Assembly: GCF_030268885.1 (NCBI RefSeq)
Contig: NZ_BSSA01000021.1
Span: 78,131 to 142,130, forward strand
Reading direction: 5' to 3'
DNA length: 64,000 nucleotides
DNA from: Kitasatospora phosalacinea
Lineage (GTDB): Bacteria; Actinomycetota; Actinomycetes; Streptomycetales; Streptomycetaceae
This document shows, in pieces, positions 50,442 to 58,750 of the stretch (the first letter of the stretch is position 1; each line of letters begins with the position of its first letter). Under the pieces are notes generated by a model that saw only the letters and a program-made list of their open reading frames with translations, was not told where the DNA came from and did not search any database. Both the position numbers and the translations under genes were made by a program.

Positions 50442-50774
50442 GTGCTGAGCGTGGGGCCGGACGGCGGCAGCGGGGGAAGCGGCGGGTTCCGGGTGGAGCC
50501 GGACGAGTTGGACGGGGCCGCGCAGACCGCGGGCGCCGTCGCCGAGCAGGTGCCGGGCGGGACGTCCCGCGTCCTGGGCGCCTCCGACGAGGCCGAGTCC
50601 GGGTTACGCGGCTGGAGCACCGGCAGCGAACTGGACTCCTGCACCGACGAGTGGAAGCGGCTGCTGGACGGCCTCTCCGCCGAGATGGACCGGCAGGGCG
50701 ACAACCTGCGGCAGACCGCGGCCAACTACCGCCGCGCCGAGCAGGACGCCGCCGCCGGCCTGACGGGGCGGTGA
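50442..50774 (+). CDS. WXG100-like / type VII secretion target protein
   Basis: The 110-aa protein has a Gly-rich start and then two helices separated near GLRGWSTGSELDSCTDEWKRLLDGLSAEMDRQGDNLRQTAANYRRAEQDA. The short all-helical form, a central GW turn and the C-terminal Y-x3-(D/E)-like tail are the plan of ESX/WXG100 substrates. GGGGG lies 5 nt before GTG 50442. It leads an operon with a DUF1023-type hydrolase, as secreted WXG partners do. Confidence 0.75.
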   Translation: MLSVGPDGGSGGSGGFRVEPDELDGAAQTAGAVAEQVPGGTSRVLGASDEAESGLRGWSTGSELDSCTDEWKRLLDGLSAEMDRQGDNLRQTAANYRRAEQDAAAGLTGR

Positions 50775-50776
50775 GC

Positions 50777-52540
50777 ATGGACGTCCCCACCCTGCGCGAC
50801 GCCGACCCGAACCGGCTGTTCACCGCCGCCGAGGCGTACGCCGCACTGGCCGCCGCCTTCGCCGGGCACGCCGACACCTGGCGCAGCGGCGTCGACGGGC
50901 GGGTGAGCGCCTCCGGCTGGAGCGGCACCGCGGCCGACCGCGCCCGGGAGTCGCTGGCCCGCACCACCGGCAGGCTCACCGCCGCGCACCTGGAACTGGC
51001 CCGGATCGCCCCCGTCCTGCGCGAGGGCGCCGAGGCGTTCCTGCTGGCCCGCTCCAAGCTCCGGGCCGCGCTCGCCAACGCGGACGCGCACGGCTTCACC
51101 GTCGCCGACGACGGCGGGGTCTCCTGGCCGCCGCCCGGCGCCGCCGAACGCCACGACCCCGACGCGCCCGACCGCGCCCGGCAGGGCACCGAGCTGCGCG
51201 ACCGGATCGCCGACGCCCTCGCCGAGGCCGCGCACGCCGACCAGGTCACCGCGCAGCGCCTGCGCCGGTACACCGACGACGCCCGTACCGGTGCCGGGCT
51301 CGACCCCGGCACCGCCGCGATGCGGCTCAACAGCGCCGTCCTCGGCGCACTCGGCCTCTCCGGCGGCACCGAGGACCTGGTCCGCGCGGGCATGCCCGGC
51401 CCGGACGCCCCGCCGACCGAGGTCAACTCCTGGTGGAAGGCCCTGCCGCCGGACGAGCAGCAGCGCCTGCTCCGGGCGTACCCCGCCGAGCTCGGCAACC
51501 GCGACGGCATGCCGACGCCCGCCCGCGACCAGGCCAACCGGATCGTCCTGGACCGGATGGTCACCGACCTCTCCTCCCGCCAGGACCTCTCCGAGTGGGA
51601 CCGGAAGAAGCTGGAGGGCTTCCGGGCGATCCAGGGCCGCCTGCGCGAGGACCAGGGCAAGCAGCCGCCCGCCTACCTGATGCTGATCGGCGACCAGGGC
51701 CAGGGCCGGGCCGCCATCGCCTACGGCAACCCGGACACCGCGGACGACGTGGTCGCGTACGTGCCCGGACTCAACACCGAGGTCAAGAACATGGGGGGCG
51801 GCGACGCCGACCGGGCCCGCACCCTGTGGCAGTCCGCGCACGACCTCGACCCGAGCCGCTCCACCGCCTCGATCGCCTGGCTGGGCTACGACACCCCGCA
51901 GATCAAGGGCGTCGCCCCCGACATGTTCGCGGTGGCCGGGGACGAGCGCGCCCAGCAGGGCGGCGCGGCCTACCAGGGCTTCCTGCAGGGCCTGCGCGCC
52001 TCGCACGAGGGGGCGCCGGCCCACCTGACCGCGCTCGGGCACTCGTACGGCTCGTTCACCGTCGGCCAGGCCGCGCAGCGCCCCGGCGGCATCCCCGCGG
52101 ACGACGTCATCCTGGTCGGCTCCCCCGGCACCGGCGCCCAGCGGGCCTCCCAGCTGGGCGTCGGCGCGGACCACGTCTGGGTCGGCGCCGCCGAGCACGA
52201 CCCGGTCTCGCACCTGCCCAGCCACGAGGAGGCCAAGGGCATCGGCATCGGCGCGGGGATCGGCGGCGTGCTGGCCGGTCCGCTCGGGGCGGTGGCGGGC
52301 GGCTTCCTCGGCGACAGGATCGCCGGGCACGGCGACTCCCACGAGCTGTGGTTCGGCCAGGACCCGGCGAGCAGCGGGTTCGGGGCGCACCGCTTCGACG
52401 TCGCGGACGGACCGCTCGGCTTCGCGTCGCACTCCGACTACTGGAACCAGGGCGACGGCCGGGACGGTCACTCACTGCGCAACATGGCCCTGATCGTCTC
52501 CGGCCACGGCGACCGGGTGTCCGGACAGGAGTACCGATGA
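50777..52540 (+). CDS. Alpha/beta hydrolase, DUF1023 type, with N-terminal WXG-like helical domain
   Basis: The 587-aa protein has an N-terminal helical region (about 1-150) with SASGWSGTAADRARESLA, a WXG-like hairpin, and a C-terminal alpha/beta-hydrolase domain with the nucleophile elbow ALGHSYGSFTVGQAA (Ser about 423), VILVGSPG and a late histidine region. DUF1023 hydrolases have unknown substrates and often accompany WXG100 genes. The start could instead be GTG 50771, overlapping the upstream stop. The next gene overlaps by 4 bp (ATGA). Confidence 0.85.
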   Translation: MDVPTLRDADPNRLFTAAEAYAALAAAFAGHADTWRSGVDGRVSASGWSGTAADRARESLARTTGRLTAAHLELARIAPVLREGAEAFLLARSKLRAALANADAHGFTVADDGGVSWPPPGAAERHDPDAPDRARQGTELRDRIADALAEAAHADQVTAQRLRRYTDDARTGAGLDPGTAAMRLNSAVLGALGLSGGTEDLVRAGMPGPDAPPTEVNSWWKALPPDEQQRLLRAYPAELGNRDGMPTPARDQANRIVLDRMVTDLSSRQDLSEWDRKKLEGFRAIQGRLREDQGKQPPAYLMLIGDQGQGRAAIAYGNPDTADDVVAYVPGLNTEVKNMGGGDADRARTLWQSAHDLDPSRSTASIAWLGYDTPQIKGVAPDMFAVAGDERAQQGGAAYQGFLQGLRASHEGAPAHLTALGHSYGSFTVGQAAQRPGGIPADDVILVGSPGTGAQRASQLGVGADHVWVGAAEHDPVSHLPSHEEAKGIGIGAGIGGVLAGPLGAVAGGFLGDRIAGHGDSHELWFGQDPASSGFGAHRFDVADGPLGFASHSDYWNQGDGRDGHSLRNMALIVSGHGDRVSGQEYR

Positions 52541-53034
52541 ACGACGAGCTGGCGCCCGAACTGCTCGCGGCCCGCGCCGCGGTGGACGAACTGCTGGACT
52601 CCGCCCCCGCCGCGCTCACGCCCGCGGTGCACTGGGCCGACGGCCCGTACGTCGCCGTCGCCCACGAGCACGCCTTCACCCGCGAGCCGGACGGCACCGC
52701 GCACCTGGAGAAGCGGCGCTACCTGCTCACCCGGGTCGCCGAGCACCGCTACCCCGAGCTGCTCGCCCAACTCGCCCGCGCCTGGCACGAACGCGGCTGG
52801 GCGGTGGACGGCGAGGACGATCCGGTGCTGCCCGTCCTGCGCGCCAAGTCCCCTCACGGGACGGCCGAGTTCAGGATCGGCTTCGCCGGGAACGGGACGC
52901 TGCTCGCCCGCGTCGACGGGCTGGCCGCGCCCGGCACCTCGTACCCGTTCGGCGGTGCCAGCACCGTCCCGATCGGGCCCGAGGGGTCGATGGACACCAT
53001 GCCGCGGCGGCAGGACCCGTTCTGGTCGGTCTAG
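52537..53034 (+). CDS. Hypothetical cytoplasmic protein, paralogue of the following lipoprotein
   Basis: The 165-aa protein has no signal peptide. It shares the block TPAVHWAD..Y.AV.HE...EPDGTAHLEKRRYLLTRV and a C-terminal PFGGASTVPIG.EGS.DTMPR.QDPFWSV with the next gene, so the two are paralogues. It starts at ATG 52537 overlapping the hydrolase stop. Family unknown to me; the tight coupling suggests it binds or neutralises the upstream hydrolase, which is inference. Confidence 0.75.
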   Translation: MNDELAPELLAARAAVDELLDSAPAALTPAVHWADGPYVAVAHEHAFTREPDGTAHLEKRRYLLTRVAEHRYPELLAQLARAWHERGWAVDGEDDPVLPVLRAKSPHGTAEFRIGFAGNGTLLARVDGLAAPGTSYPFGGASTVPIGPEGSMDTMPRRQDPFWSV

Positions 53035-53065
53035 GGTCGGGGAGCGGACGGAGAGGGAGTTCGGG

Positions 53066-53644
53066 ATGAGGCTGCGGGTGGCGGGCGGGGTGGCGGCGCT
53101 GGTGCTGGTGCTGGGGTCGGGCGCGGTGGGCTGCGACTCCGGCGGCTCCGGCGGGGCGGCCGCGCGGCGGGTCGTCGCGCTGGACACCGCCCGTGCCCGG
53201 CTGCAGGACCTGGTCGAGGGCACCACCGGCGCCCTGACCCCCGCCGTGCGCTGGGCGGACGACGCGTTCCGCGCCGTCCCGCACGAGAACGCCGCCCGCG
53301 ACAACGACGGGACCGCCCAACTCACGCTCCGGCGCTACGTGTTGACCAAGGTCTCGGCCGCCAACCAGCCCCGGCTGCTGGAGCAGGTCCGGGCGTACTG
53401 GAAGGGCCGCGGCTACACCCTGCACCCCGCCGACTCCCCCGACGAGGCCTCCGCCGCCGCCCCCGACGGCACCGGCGTGACCGTCACCGTCGGCGCCGTC
53501 GGCAACGTCACCGTGGTCGCCGACGCCTGGGTGGAGGACCCCGGCAGCACCGCCCCCTTCGGCCCCGCCCCCAGCCCGCTGCCGACCGGCAGGGACGGCG
53601 GCCCGGACACCGTGCCGACCTTCGAGGACCCCGCCTGGTCCTGA
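53066..53644 (+). CDS. Putative lipoprotein, paralogue of the preceding protein
   Basis: The 192-aa protein has a signal peptide with a lipobox (LVLGSGAVGC, Cys about residue 23), then the same core as the preceding gene (TPAVRWADDAFRAVPHENAARDNDGTAQLTLRRYVLTKV, DTVPTFEDPAWS). It should be anchored to the outer face of the membrane. A GGAGAGGGAG site precedes the ATG. A cytoplasmic and a lipid-anchored version of one fold side by side is unusual. Confidence 0.8.
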   Translation: MRLRVAGGVAALVLVLGSGAVGCDSGGSGGAAARRVVALDTARARLQDLVEGTTGALTPAVRWADDAFRAVPHENAARDNDGTAQLTLRRYVLTKVSAANQPRLLEQVRAYWKGRGYTLHPADSPDEASAAAPDGTGVTVTVGAVGNVTVVADAWVEDPGSTAPFGPAPSPLPTGRDGGPDTVPTFEDPAWS

Positions 53645-53925
53645 ACCGGCGCCCGCGCGGCGGGCCTCCCGCCGGGGCGTGCGGACGAATCGGGGCCGAT
53701 CCGGGCTGATCGGACGTCACGGGTCGACTGACGGACCGTAGTTGGAGGGTGGCGTTAGGCTGTCGTGACCATGCTGGCTATAGTTCGGGGCGATCTAGCC
53801 GGAACGGCGGCCGGCCGAGGGGTCTTCCTCGGTATCGCCATGCCACGTTCCGTGTGGTCGTGCCGCCGTACCGTCCGTCGTCCCTGGGCTTGTCGTGTTC
53901 CGCGTCGACCACGGGGAGAGACGAC

Positions 53926-54843
53926 ATGGTTCGGATGGACGGGCGGGGGCGCGCCGCGCTCGCCGCTGTCGTGGGCGGGATGCTCCTGGTGAGCGGGTGC
54001 GGGATCGTCGGGATCGACGGGTCCTCGGACCAGGAGGCGAACCTGCGCTCCTTGCTGCCGGAGCGGGTGCGCAAGTCCGGGGTGCTGACCGTGGGGTCCT
54101 CGTTCACGGCCGCGCCGGTGGTGTACCGCAACGACCGCAACGAGCCGGACGGCCTGGACCCGCACCTGGCGGAGAAGCTGGGGGCGCTGCTGGGCGTCCG
54201 GGTGGAGTTCCAGGACGCCGGGCCGTTCGCGAACGTGCTGCCGGGGCTGCTGGAGGGCAAGTACGACATCGCGATGTCCGGGATCACCGACACCCGGGAG
54301 CGCGAGGAGGGCCTCGACAAGAACGGCGCCCAGGTCAACCCGGGCGTGGACTTCGTGGACTACTTCATGGCGGGCATCGGCATCGCCGTCGACCGGGGCA
54401 ACCCCAAGGGCATCACCGACATCGACCACCTGTGCGGGCACGCCGTCACGGTCAAGAAGGGCACCACCCACGACGACCTGGTGACCAAGCAGAAGGCCGC
54501 CTGCGAGCACAACGGCAAGGGCGCGCTGACCCTGCTGGAGACCGACAGCGACAACGCCGCCATCCAGAACCTCAAGGGCCCGGCGGACGCGTACATCACC
54601 GACTACCCGAAGGCCACGTACGCGGTGCAGACCGTCGACAACGGCAACGCCTTCGAGATCGGCGGCCCGCAGTTGCAGCCCCGGCCGTTCGGGATCGCGC
54701 TGCGCAAGGACGACGCGCAGCTGCGGGACGTGCTGATGCGGGCGATGAACCGGCTGATCGCCGACGGCACCTACGACCAGGTGCTGGCCGACCACCAGTT
54801 GACGGTGGGCGCGATCCAGAACTCGGTGACCAACGGCTCCTAG
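53926..54843 (+). CDS. Solute-binding lipoprotein (amino-acid/glutamate type, SBP_bac_3)
   Basis: The 305-aa protein has a lipobox signal (MLLVSGCGIVG) and the family-3 binding-protein core: SGVLTVGSSFTAAPVVYRND, FQDAGPFANVLPGLLEGKYDIAMSGITDTREREEG, VTVKKGTTHDDLVTKQK, AYITDYPKATYAV and GIALRKDDAQLRDVLMRAMNRLI. It would capture a polar amino-acid-like solute for an ABC importer, but no permease or ATPase genes are adjacent. GGGGAG lies about 8 nt before the ATG; TATAGT at 53779-53784 is a possible distant -10. Confidence 0.88.
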   Translation: MVRMDGRGRAALAAVVGGMLLVSGCGIVGIDGSSDQEANLRSLLPERVRKSGVLTVGSSFTAAPVVYRNDRNEPDGLDPHLAEKLGALLGVRVEFQDAGPFANVLPGLLEGKYDIAMSGITDTREREEGLDKNGAQVNPGVDFVDYFMAGIGIAVDRGNPKGITDIDHLCGHAVTVKKGTTHDDLVTKQKAACEHNGKGALTLLETDSDNAAIQNLKGPADAYITDYPKATYAVQTVDNGNAFEIGGPQLQPRPFGIALRKDDAQLRDVLMRAMNRLIADGTYDQVLADHQLTVGAIQNSVTNGS

Positions 54844-54893
54844 GCGGCCCGCGCGGGCCGCGCGGGGCCCGGCCGGGGCGGAGGGCTCCGGGA

Positions 54894-54917
54894 CTCAGGT
54901 GGTGGCTCAGGTGGTGG
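54894..54917. repeat. 12-bp tandem duplication carrying the phosphatase stop codon
   Basis: CTCAGGTGGTGG is repeated exactly twice (54894-54905, 54906-54917). Read on the minus strand each unit encodes Ala-Thr-Thr-stop in frame, so the gene ends with two successive copies of its last codons plus stop. Confidence 0.85.
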
Positions 54918-56124
54918 CGAAGGCGAGCACCGCCACGTCGTCGGTCAGGGAACCGGCGTGGCGGCGGACGTCGTGGTCGAGGAAGGCGACGACGGCGTCC
55001 GGGTCGGTGGCGGGCAGGGTGGTGAGGCGGGCCGCGAGCGGGTAGAAGGCGCCGGTGCGGTCGCGGGCCTCGGTGAGGCCGTCGGTGTGCAGGACCAGGG
55101 TGCGGCCGGGCGGCAGCGGGACGCTGGCGGGCGGTTCGGCGGGGCCGGGGGCGAGGTGGCCGAGGCCGAGCGGCAGGTCGTCGGCGCACGGGACGGTGCC
55201 GGCGCTGCCGGGGGCGAGCAGGAGCGGGGCGAGGTGCCCCCGGTTGACCAGGTCGATCTCGTCGGCGCCGGGACGGTGCTGGAGCAGCACGGCGGTGACG
55301 AACAGCTCGCGGTCGCCGTCCTGTTCGGCGCCGCGGCGCACGTGCCGGTCGAGCTTGTCGGCGAGCTCGCCGAGCTCGGCGGTCTCGTGGGCGGCGACCC
55401 GGAACGCGCCGATCACGTCGGCGACGGTGCGCACGGCGTCCAGCCCCTTGCCGCGGACGTCGCCGAGCAGGATCCGGGTGCCGTACTCCGTCTCGCACAC
55501 CTCGTACAGGTCGCCGCCGATGCCGACGTCCGCCTGCGCGGGGTGGTAGAGGCCCGCGGTGCGCAGGCCCCCGGCGCGGGCGGGGACGGGGCGCAGCACG
55601 GTGTGCTGGAGGGTGTCGGCGACGGCGCGGACCCGGACCAGGTCGCGGGCCTGGCGGCGGCGCTGCCAGGCCAGCCCGGCGCCCACCGTGCCGGCCAGTG
55701 CGGTGGCCAGGTACGTCCACAGGTGGTGCTGCTCGGTGAGGTGGCCGACCCGCAGCGCGAGCAGCGTCTGCAGGGCGACGGTGACGCAGGTGGCGGTGGC
55801 GACCAGCGCGGGGCCGCCGCTGAAGGCGACCACCACCGGGATCACGGTCAGCAGGAAGCCCGCGGCGACGGAGCCGGGGACGGCCCACTCCACGACCAGG
55901 TCGGCGACCAGCAGCAGCACCGGCAGCAGCCGCACCCAGGTGGGCGTGCGCAACGCCCGGGCCATCGCCGCCTCCCAGCGGGCCCCGGCGGCCCTGGACG
56001 AGCCGGCGCTCCCGGACGGACCCGCCGGGGCGGGGCCGTGGGCGGGGCCGGGCCGGTGGTGCCCGGCGGGCTGCGGGCGGTGGCGGTGGCGGGTGCGGGC
56101 GGCGGGCGCGGGCGGCGCGGTCAT
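54907..56124 (-). CDS. PP2C/SpoIIE-type protein phosphatase with membrane domain
   Basis: The 405-aa protein has a His/Pro/Arg-rich start, about four transmembrane helices (roughly 65-160: VRLLPVLLLVADLVVEWAVPGS, FLLTVIPVVVAFSGGPALVATATCVTV) and a cytoplasmic SpoIIE phosphatase domain with VGIGGDLYEV, LGDVRGKGLDAVR, HTDGLTEARD and DDVAVLAF. Such phosphatases act on anti-anti-sigma factors. GAGGAGG lies 5 nt before the ATG at 56124. No sigma-factor partner genes lie nearby. Confidence 0.92.
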   Translation of the reverse strand: MTAPPAPAARTRHRHRPQPAGHHRPGPAHGPAPAGPSGSAGSSRAAGARWEAAMARALRTPTWVRLLPVLLLVADLVVEWAVPGSVAAGFLLTVIPVVVAFSGGPALVATATCVTVALQTLLALRVGHLTEQHHLWTYLATALAGTVGAGLAWQRRRQARDLVRVRAVADTLQHTVLRPVPARAGGLRTAGLYHPAQADVGIGGDLYEVCETEYGTRILLGDVRGKGLDAVRTVADVIGAFRVAAHETAELGELADKLDRHVRRGAEQDGDRELFVTAVLLQHRPGADEIDLVNRGHLAPLLLAPGSAGTVPCADDLPLGLGHLAPGPAEPPASVPLPPGRTLVLHTDGLTEARDRTGAFYPLAARLTTLPATDPDAVVAFLDHDVRRHAGSLTDDVAVLAFATT

Positions 56125-56266
56125 GCTGGCCTCCTCGGCGGCCGGTGCGGGTACGGCACTCCTCCATCCTCGCGTGCGACCCGGCCCGGTCACCGCCCAC
56201 GAAGGTCCCGACGGTCGGGGACCTTCGACCCGTTCCGGCCGGGCGCGGGAGGTGCCGTGAGCCGCG

Positions 56267-56490
56267 TCACCGCACGGGCGGGCCCGGGCGGACCGGGAAG
56301 GTCCGGTGGCCGCGCAGGACCAGCCGTTCGCGGCGCTCGGCCGGGCCGGCGGGGGCGAGGTCCGGGAAGCGCCGCAGCAGGGCGGGCAGCGCGGTGGCGG
56401 CCTCCGGGCGGGCGAGCCGGGCGGAGGCGGGCGAGCCGGGCGCCGAGGCAATCGCCTTCCGCCCCCGCGACGGCCGGGCGAGCGCCGGGG
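56267..56490 (-). pseudogene. Cytochrome P450 C-terminal remnant with frameshifting duplication
   Basis: On the minus strand one frame gives EGDCLGARLARL (heme-ligand Cys codon 56448-56450) and the next frame gives ARPEAATALPALLRRFPDL and VLRGHRTFPVRPG to a TGA at 56267. Joined, these are a P450 C-terminus. The frame break coincides with a 19-bp tandem duplication (56404-56422 and 56423-56441, 16 bases identical); removing one copy restores a single frame reading CLGARLARPEAATALPALL. The remainder of the P450 gene is absent. Confidence 0.75.
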
Positions 56491-56578
56491 TGCCCCTCCT
56501 GCTGCGCGGCGCGGAACGGCGCGGCGCGGGTCGGAACGGCGCGGGTCGGCGGGCGGTGGCTGGGTAGGCTGGGCGGCC

Positions 56579-56938
56579 ATGGAGATCTGGATCAACCCGC
56601 AGTGCAGCAAGTGCCGCACCGCCCTCGGCGAGCTGGACGCGGCGGGCGTGGAGTACACCGTCCGCCGCTACCTGGACGAGCCGCCGACGGCCGCCGAACT
56701 CACCGAGGTGCTGGGCCGGTTGGGCCTGGAGCCGTGGGACGTGGCGCGTCTGGACGAGGCCGTGGCCAAGGAGCTGGAGCTGCGCTCCTGGGGCCGGACG
56801 GAGGCCGACCGGGCGCGCTGGGTGGAGGCGATGGCCGCGCACCCGAAGCTGATCCAGCGGCCGATCATCACCGCGGACGACGGCTACACCGTGATCGGCC
56901 GCACGCCGGACGCGCTGAAGGACGTCCTCTCCCACTGA
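56579..56938 (+). CDS. ArsC/Spx-fold arsenate-reductase-like protein
   Basis: The 119-aa thioredoxin-like protein has the active-site segment NPQCSKCRTALGEL, YLDEPPTAAELTEVLGRLG and the conserved arginine in HPKLIQRPIITADD, all hallmarks of glutaredoxin-linked ArsC. It carries an extra Cys (CSKC) close to the catalytic one. TAGGCT (56565-56570) ends 8 nt before the ATG with no ribosome-binding site, so the mRNA may be leaderless. No other ars genes lie nearby, so arsenate reduction is uncertain. Confidence 0.88.
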   Translation: MEIWINPQCSKCRTALGELDAAGVEYTVRRYLDEPPTAAELTEVLGRLGLEPWDVARLDEAVAKELELRSWGRTEADRARWVEAMAAHPKLIQRPIITADDGYTVIGRTPDALKDVLSH

Positions 56939-56945
56939 CCCGCCC

Positions 56946-56972
56946 GGACCGGTCGGACCGGTCGAGCCGGTC
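56946..56972. repeat. 9-bp tandem repeat GGACCGGTC
   Basis: Two perfect copies and one degenerate copy (GAGCCGGTC) lie in the short gap between the ArsC-like and DUF1152 genes. Each unit contains the palindrome GACCGGTC. Confidence 0.7.
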
Positions 56973-57023
56973 GGGCCCGGGCGGCCCGCACCTGCCGTGC
57001 GGGGTGCCTGGTACCTTCCGCCG

Positions 57024-57986
57024 GTGACGAGTCTGCTGCAACCTCCCCTGCTCGCGCGGCTGCTGACCGCGGAACGCGTCCTGGTCGCCGGTGCGGGCGG
57101 CGGCCACGACGTGTACGCGGGGCTGCCGATCGCGCTCGCGCTGCGGGCCGCGGGACGCGAGGTGCACCTGGCGAACCTGTCGTTCACCCACCACCACGGC
57201 CTGGACGGCAGCGCCTGGGAGGGCCCGCACCTGGCCCGGATCACGTCCGACACCCGCGCCGCCGGAACCGGGTTCCCCGAGCTCTCGCTGGCCCGCTGGC
57301 TGCGCGACCACCAACTGCCGGACACCGTCTGGTCGTTCGCCTCGGTGGGGGTGAAGCCGCTGCGGGCCGCGTACCGGGCGCTGGTGCGGCGGCTCGGCGT
57401 GGACGCGGTCCTGCTGGTCGACGGCGGCACCGACATCCTGATGCGCGGCGACGAGGCCGGGCTCGGCACCCCCGAGGAGGACATGGCCTCGCTGGCCGCG
57501 GTCGCCGGACTGCGGAACGTGCCGCAGCGCCTGGTGGCCTGCCTCGGGTTCGGCGTGGACGCCCACCACGGCGTCAGCCACGGCCTGGTGCTGGAGAACC
57601 TCGCCGCCCTGCAGCGCGCGGGCGGCTACCTCGGCGCCTTCTCCGTCCCCGCCGACTCCGACGGGGCCGCGCTCTACCTGGACGCCGTCGCTCACGCCCG
57701 GGACGAGTGCCCGGAACGCGCCAGCATCGTCCACGGCTCGGTCGCGGCGGCGCTGCGCGGCGGGTTCGGCGACGTCCGCCTCGGCGAACGCACCGGCGAC
57801 AGCACCCTGTTCGTCAACCCGCTGATGACGCTGTACTTCGGCGTCACGGTCGAGGCGCTCGCCGCCCGCCACCTCTACCTGGACCGGCTGGAGGGCACCA
57901 CCACGACCCGCGAGATCGCCTCCGTGATCGCCGACTTCCGCGAGGAGCTGCCCCGGCGGCGCCCGGCCCTCCCCTACCCGCACTGA
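57024..57986 (+). CDS. DUF1152 domain protein
   Basis: The 320-aa protein has VLVAGAGGGHDVYAGLPIALALRAAGREVHLANLSFT near the start, VDAVLLVDGGTDILMRGDEAGLGTPEEDMASL in the middle and NPLMTLYFGVTVEALAARHLYLDRLEGT near the end, matching DUF1152, a family of unknown function. GTG 57024 is preceded by TACCTT (57012-57017) with a 6-nt gap, so the transcript is probably leaderless. Confidence 0.9.
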   Translation: MTSLLQPPLLARLLTAERVLVAGAGGGHDVYAGLPIALALRAAGREVHLANLSFTHHHGLDGSAWEGPHLARITSDTRAAGTGFPELSLARWLRDHQLPDTVWSFASVGVKPLRAAYRALVRRLGVDAVLLVDGGTDILMRGDEAGLGTPEEDMASLAAVAGLRNVPQRLVACLGFGVDAHHGVSHGLVLENLAALQRAGGYLGAFSVPADSDGAALYLDAVAHARDECPERASIVHGSVAAALRGGFGDVRLGERTGDSTLFVNPLMTLYFGVTVEALAARHLYLDRLEGTTTTREIASVIADFREELPRRRPALPYPH

Positions 57987-58012
57987 CCCGCCGGGGCCCG
58001 GGCCCGCGTGCT

Positions 58013-58657
58013 TCACACCTCGACGCTGTCGCCGGGCGGCACGATCTCCAGCGGGACGTCGGTGAGCATCGCAGGGCTCAGGACGCGGGCCATCGACAGC
58101 TGGCCGATCTCGCTGAGCATCGCCTCGTGGATCTGCACCAGCCGCCCGGGCGCGACCTCCCGGACGTAGTCGACGGCCTCGCCGGTCCTGGTCCACGGCC
58201 CGGCGGCGGGCAGCAGCAGCGTGCCGACCGGGGCGTCCGGCACGTGGTAGGCGTCGCCCGGGTGGTAGACCCGCCCGTCGACCAGGTAGCCGACGTTGGC
58301 GACCCGCGGGACGTCGCGGTGGACGGCGGCGTGCAGGTCGCCGTGGACGGTCACCTCGAAGCCCTCGACGGCGAACGCGTCCCCGGCGGCGACGGCCGTC
58401 ACCTGCCCGCGCCGGGCCGCGGTCCAGCGCCCGACCACCGGCTCCGGGCCGTAGACCCGCAGCTCGGGCCGGGCCTCCAGGGCGGCGGCGATCAGCTCCT
58501 CGTCGAAGTGGTCGACGTGCTCGTGGGTGATCAGCACCGCCGACGCCCCGGCCACCACCTGCGCGGCGTCGGGCGTGAAGGTGCCGGGGTCGACGGCGAT
58601 CCGGGTGCCGTCCTTGGTGAGCGTCACGCAGGCGTGGGCGTGCTTGGTCAGCTGCAT
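58013..58657 (-). CDS. MBL-fold metallo-hydrolase
   Basis: The 214-aa protein of the UlaG-like/MBL superfamily has the metal site THEHVDHFDEE, HPGDAYHVP and a late HEAMLSEIG. These enzymes hydrolyse diverse phospho- or lactone substrates and this one's substrate is unknown. GGAAGGA lies 6 nt before the ATG at 58657. It is divergent from a MarR regulator across a 93-bp region with an iteron array. Confidence 0.88.
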   Translation of the reverse strand: MQLTKHAHACVTLTKDGTRIAVDPGTFTPDAAQVVAGASAVLITHEHVDHFDEELIAAALEARPELRVYGPEPVVGRWTAARRGQVTAVAAGDAFAVEGFEVTVHGDLHAAVHRDVPRVANVGYLVDGRVYHPGDAYHVPDAPVGTLLLPAAGPWTRTGEAVDYVREVAPGRLVQIHEAMLSEIGQLSMARVLSPAMLTDVPLEIVPPGDSVEV

Positions 58658-58685
58658 CGGGGGTCCTTCCAGCGGTCTGGGGAGA

Positions 58686-58744
58686 TGTACAGGTGAGACT
58701 GTGCAGTCTGGACTGTACAGCTGGAACTGTGCAACTGGTAGCGT
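58686..58744. promoter_or_regulatory. Four TGT(A/G)CA iterons at exact 14-bp spacing plus MarR -10 box
   Basis: TGTACA (58686), TGTGCA (58700), TGTACA (58714) and TGTGCA (58728) lie with centres exactly 14 bp apart between the divergent MBL and MarR genes. The flanks extend to GACTGTGCAGTC and GACTGTACAGCT. TAGCGT (58739-58744) is a -10 ending 6 nt before the MarR ATG. The array is the likely binding site of the MarR protein. Confidence 0.75.
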
Positions 58745-58750
58745 GACCCC

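Noticed and set aside
50442..53644. A complete type VII secretion (ESX) system
   Set aside because: No EccC ATPase, EccB/D/E, mycosin or second canonical WXG gene is in the window; only candidate cargo-type genes are seen.
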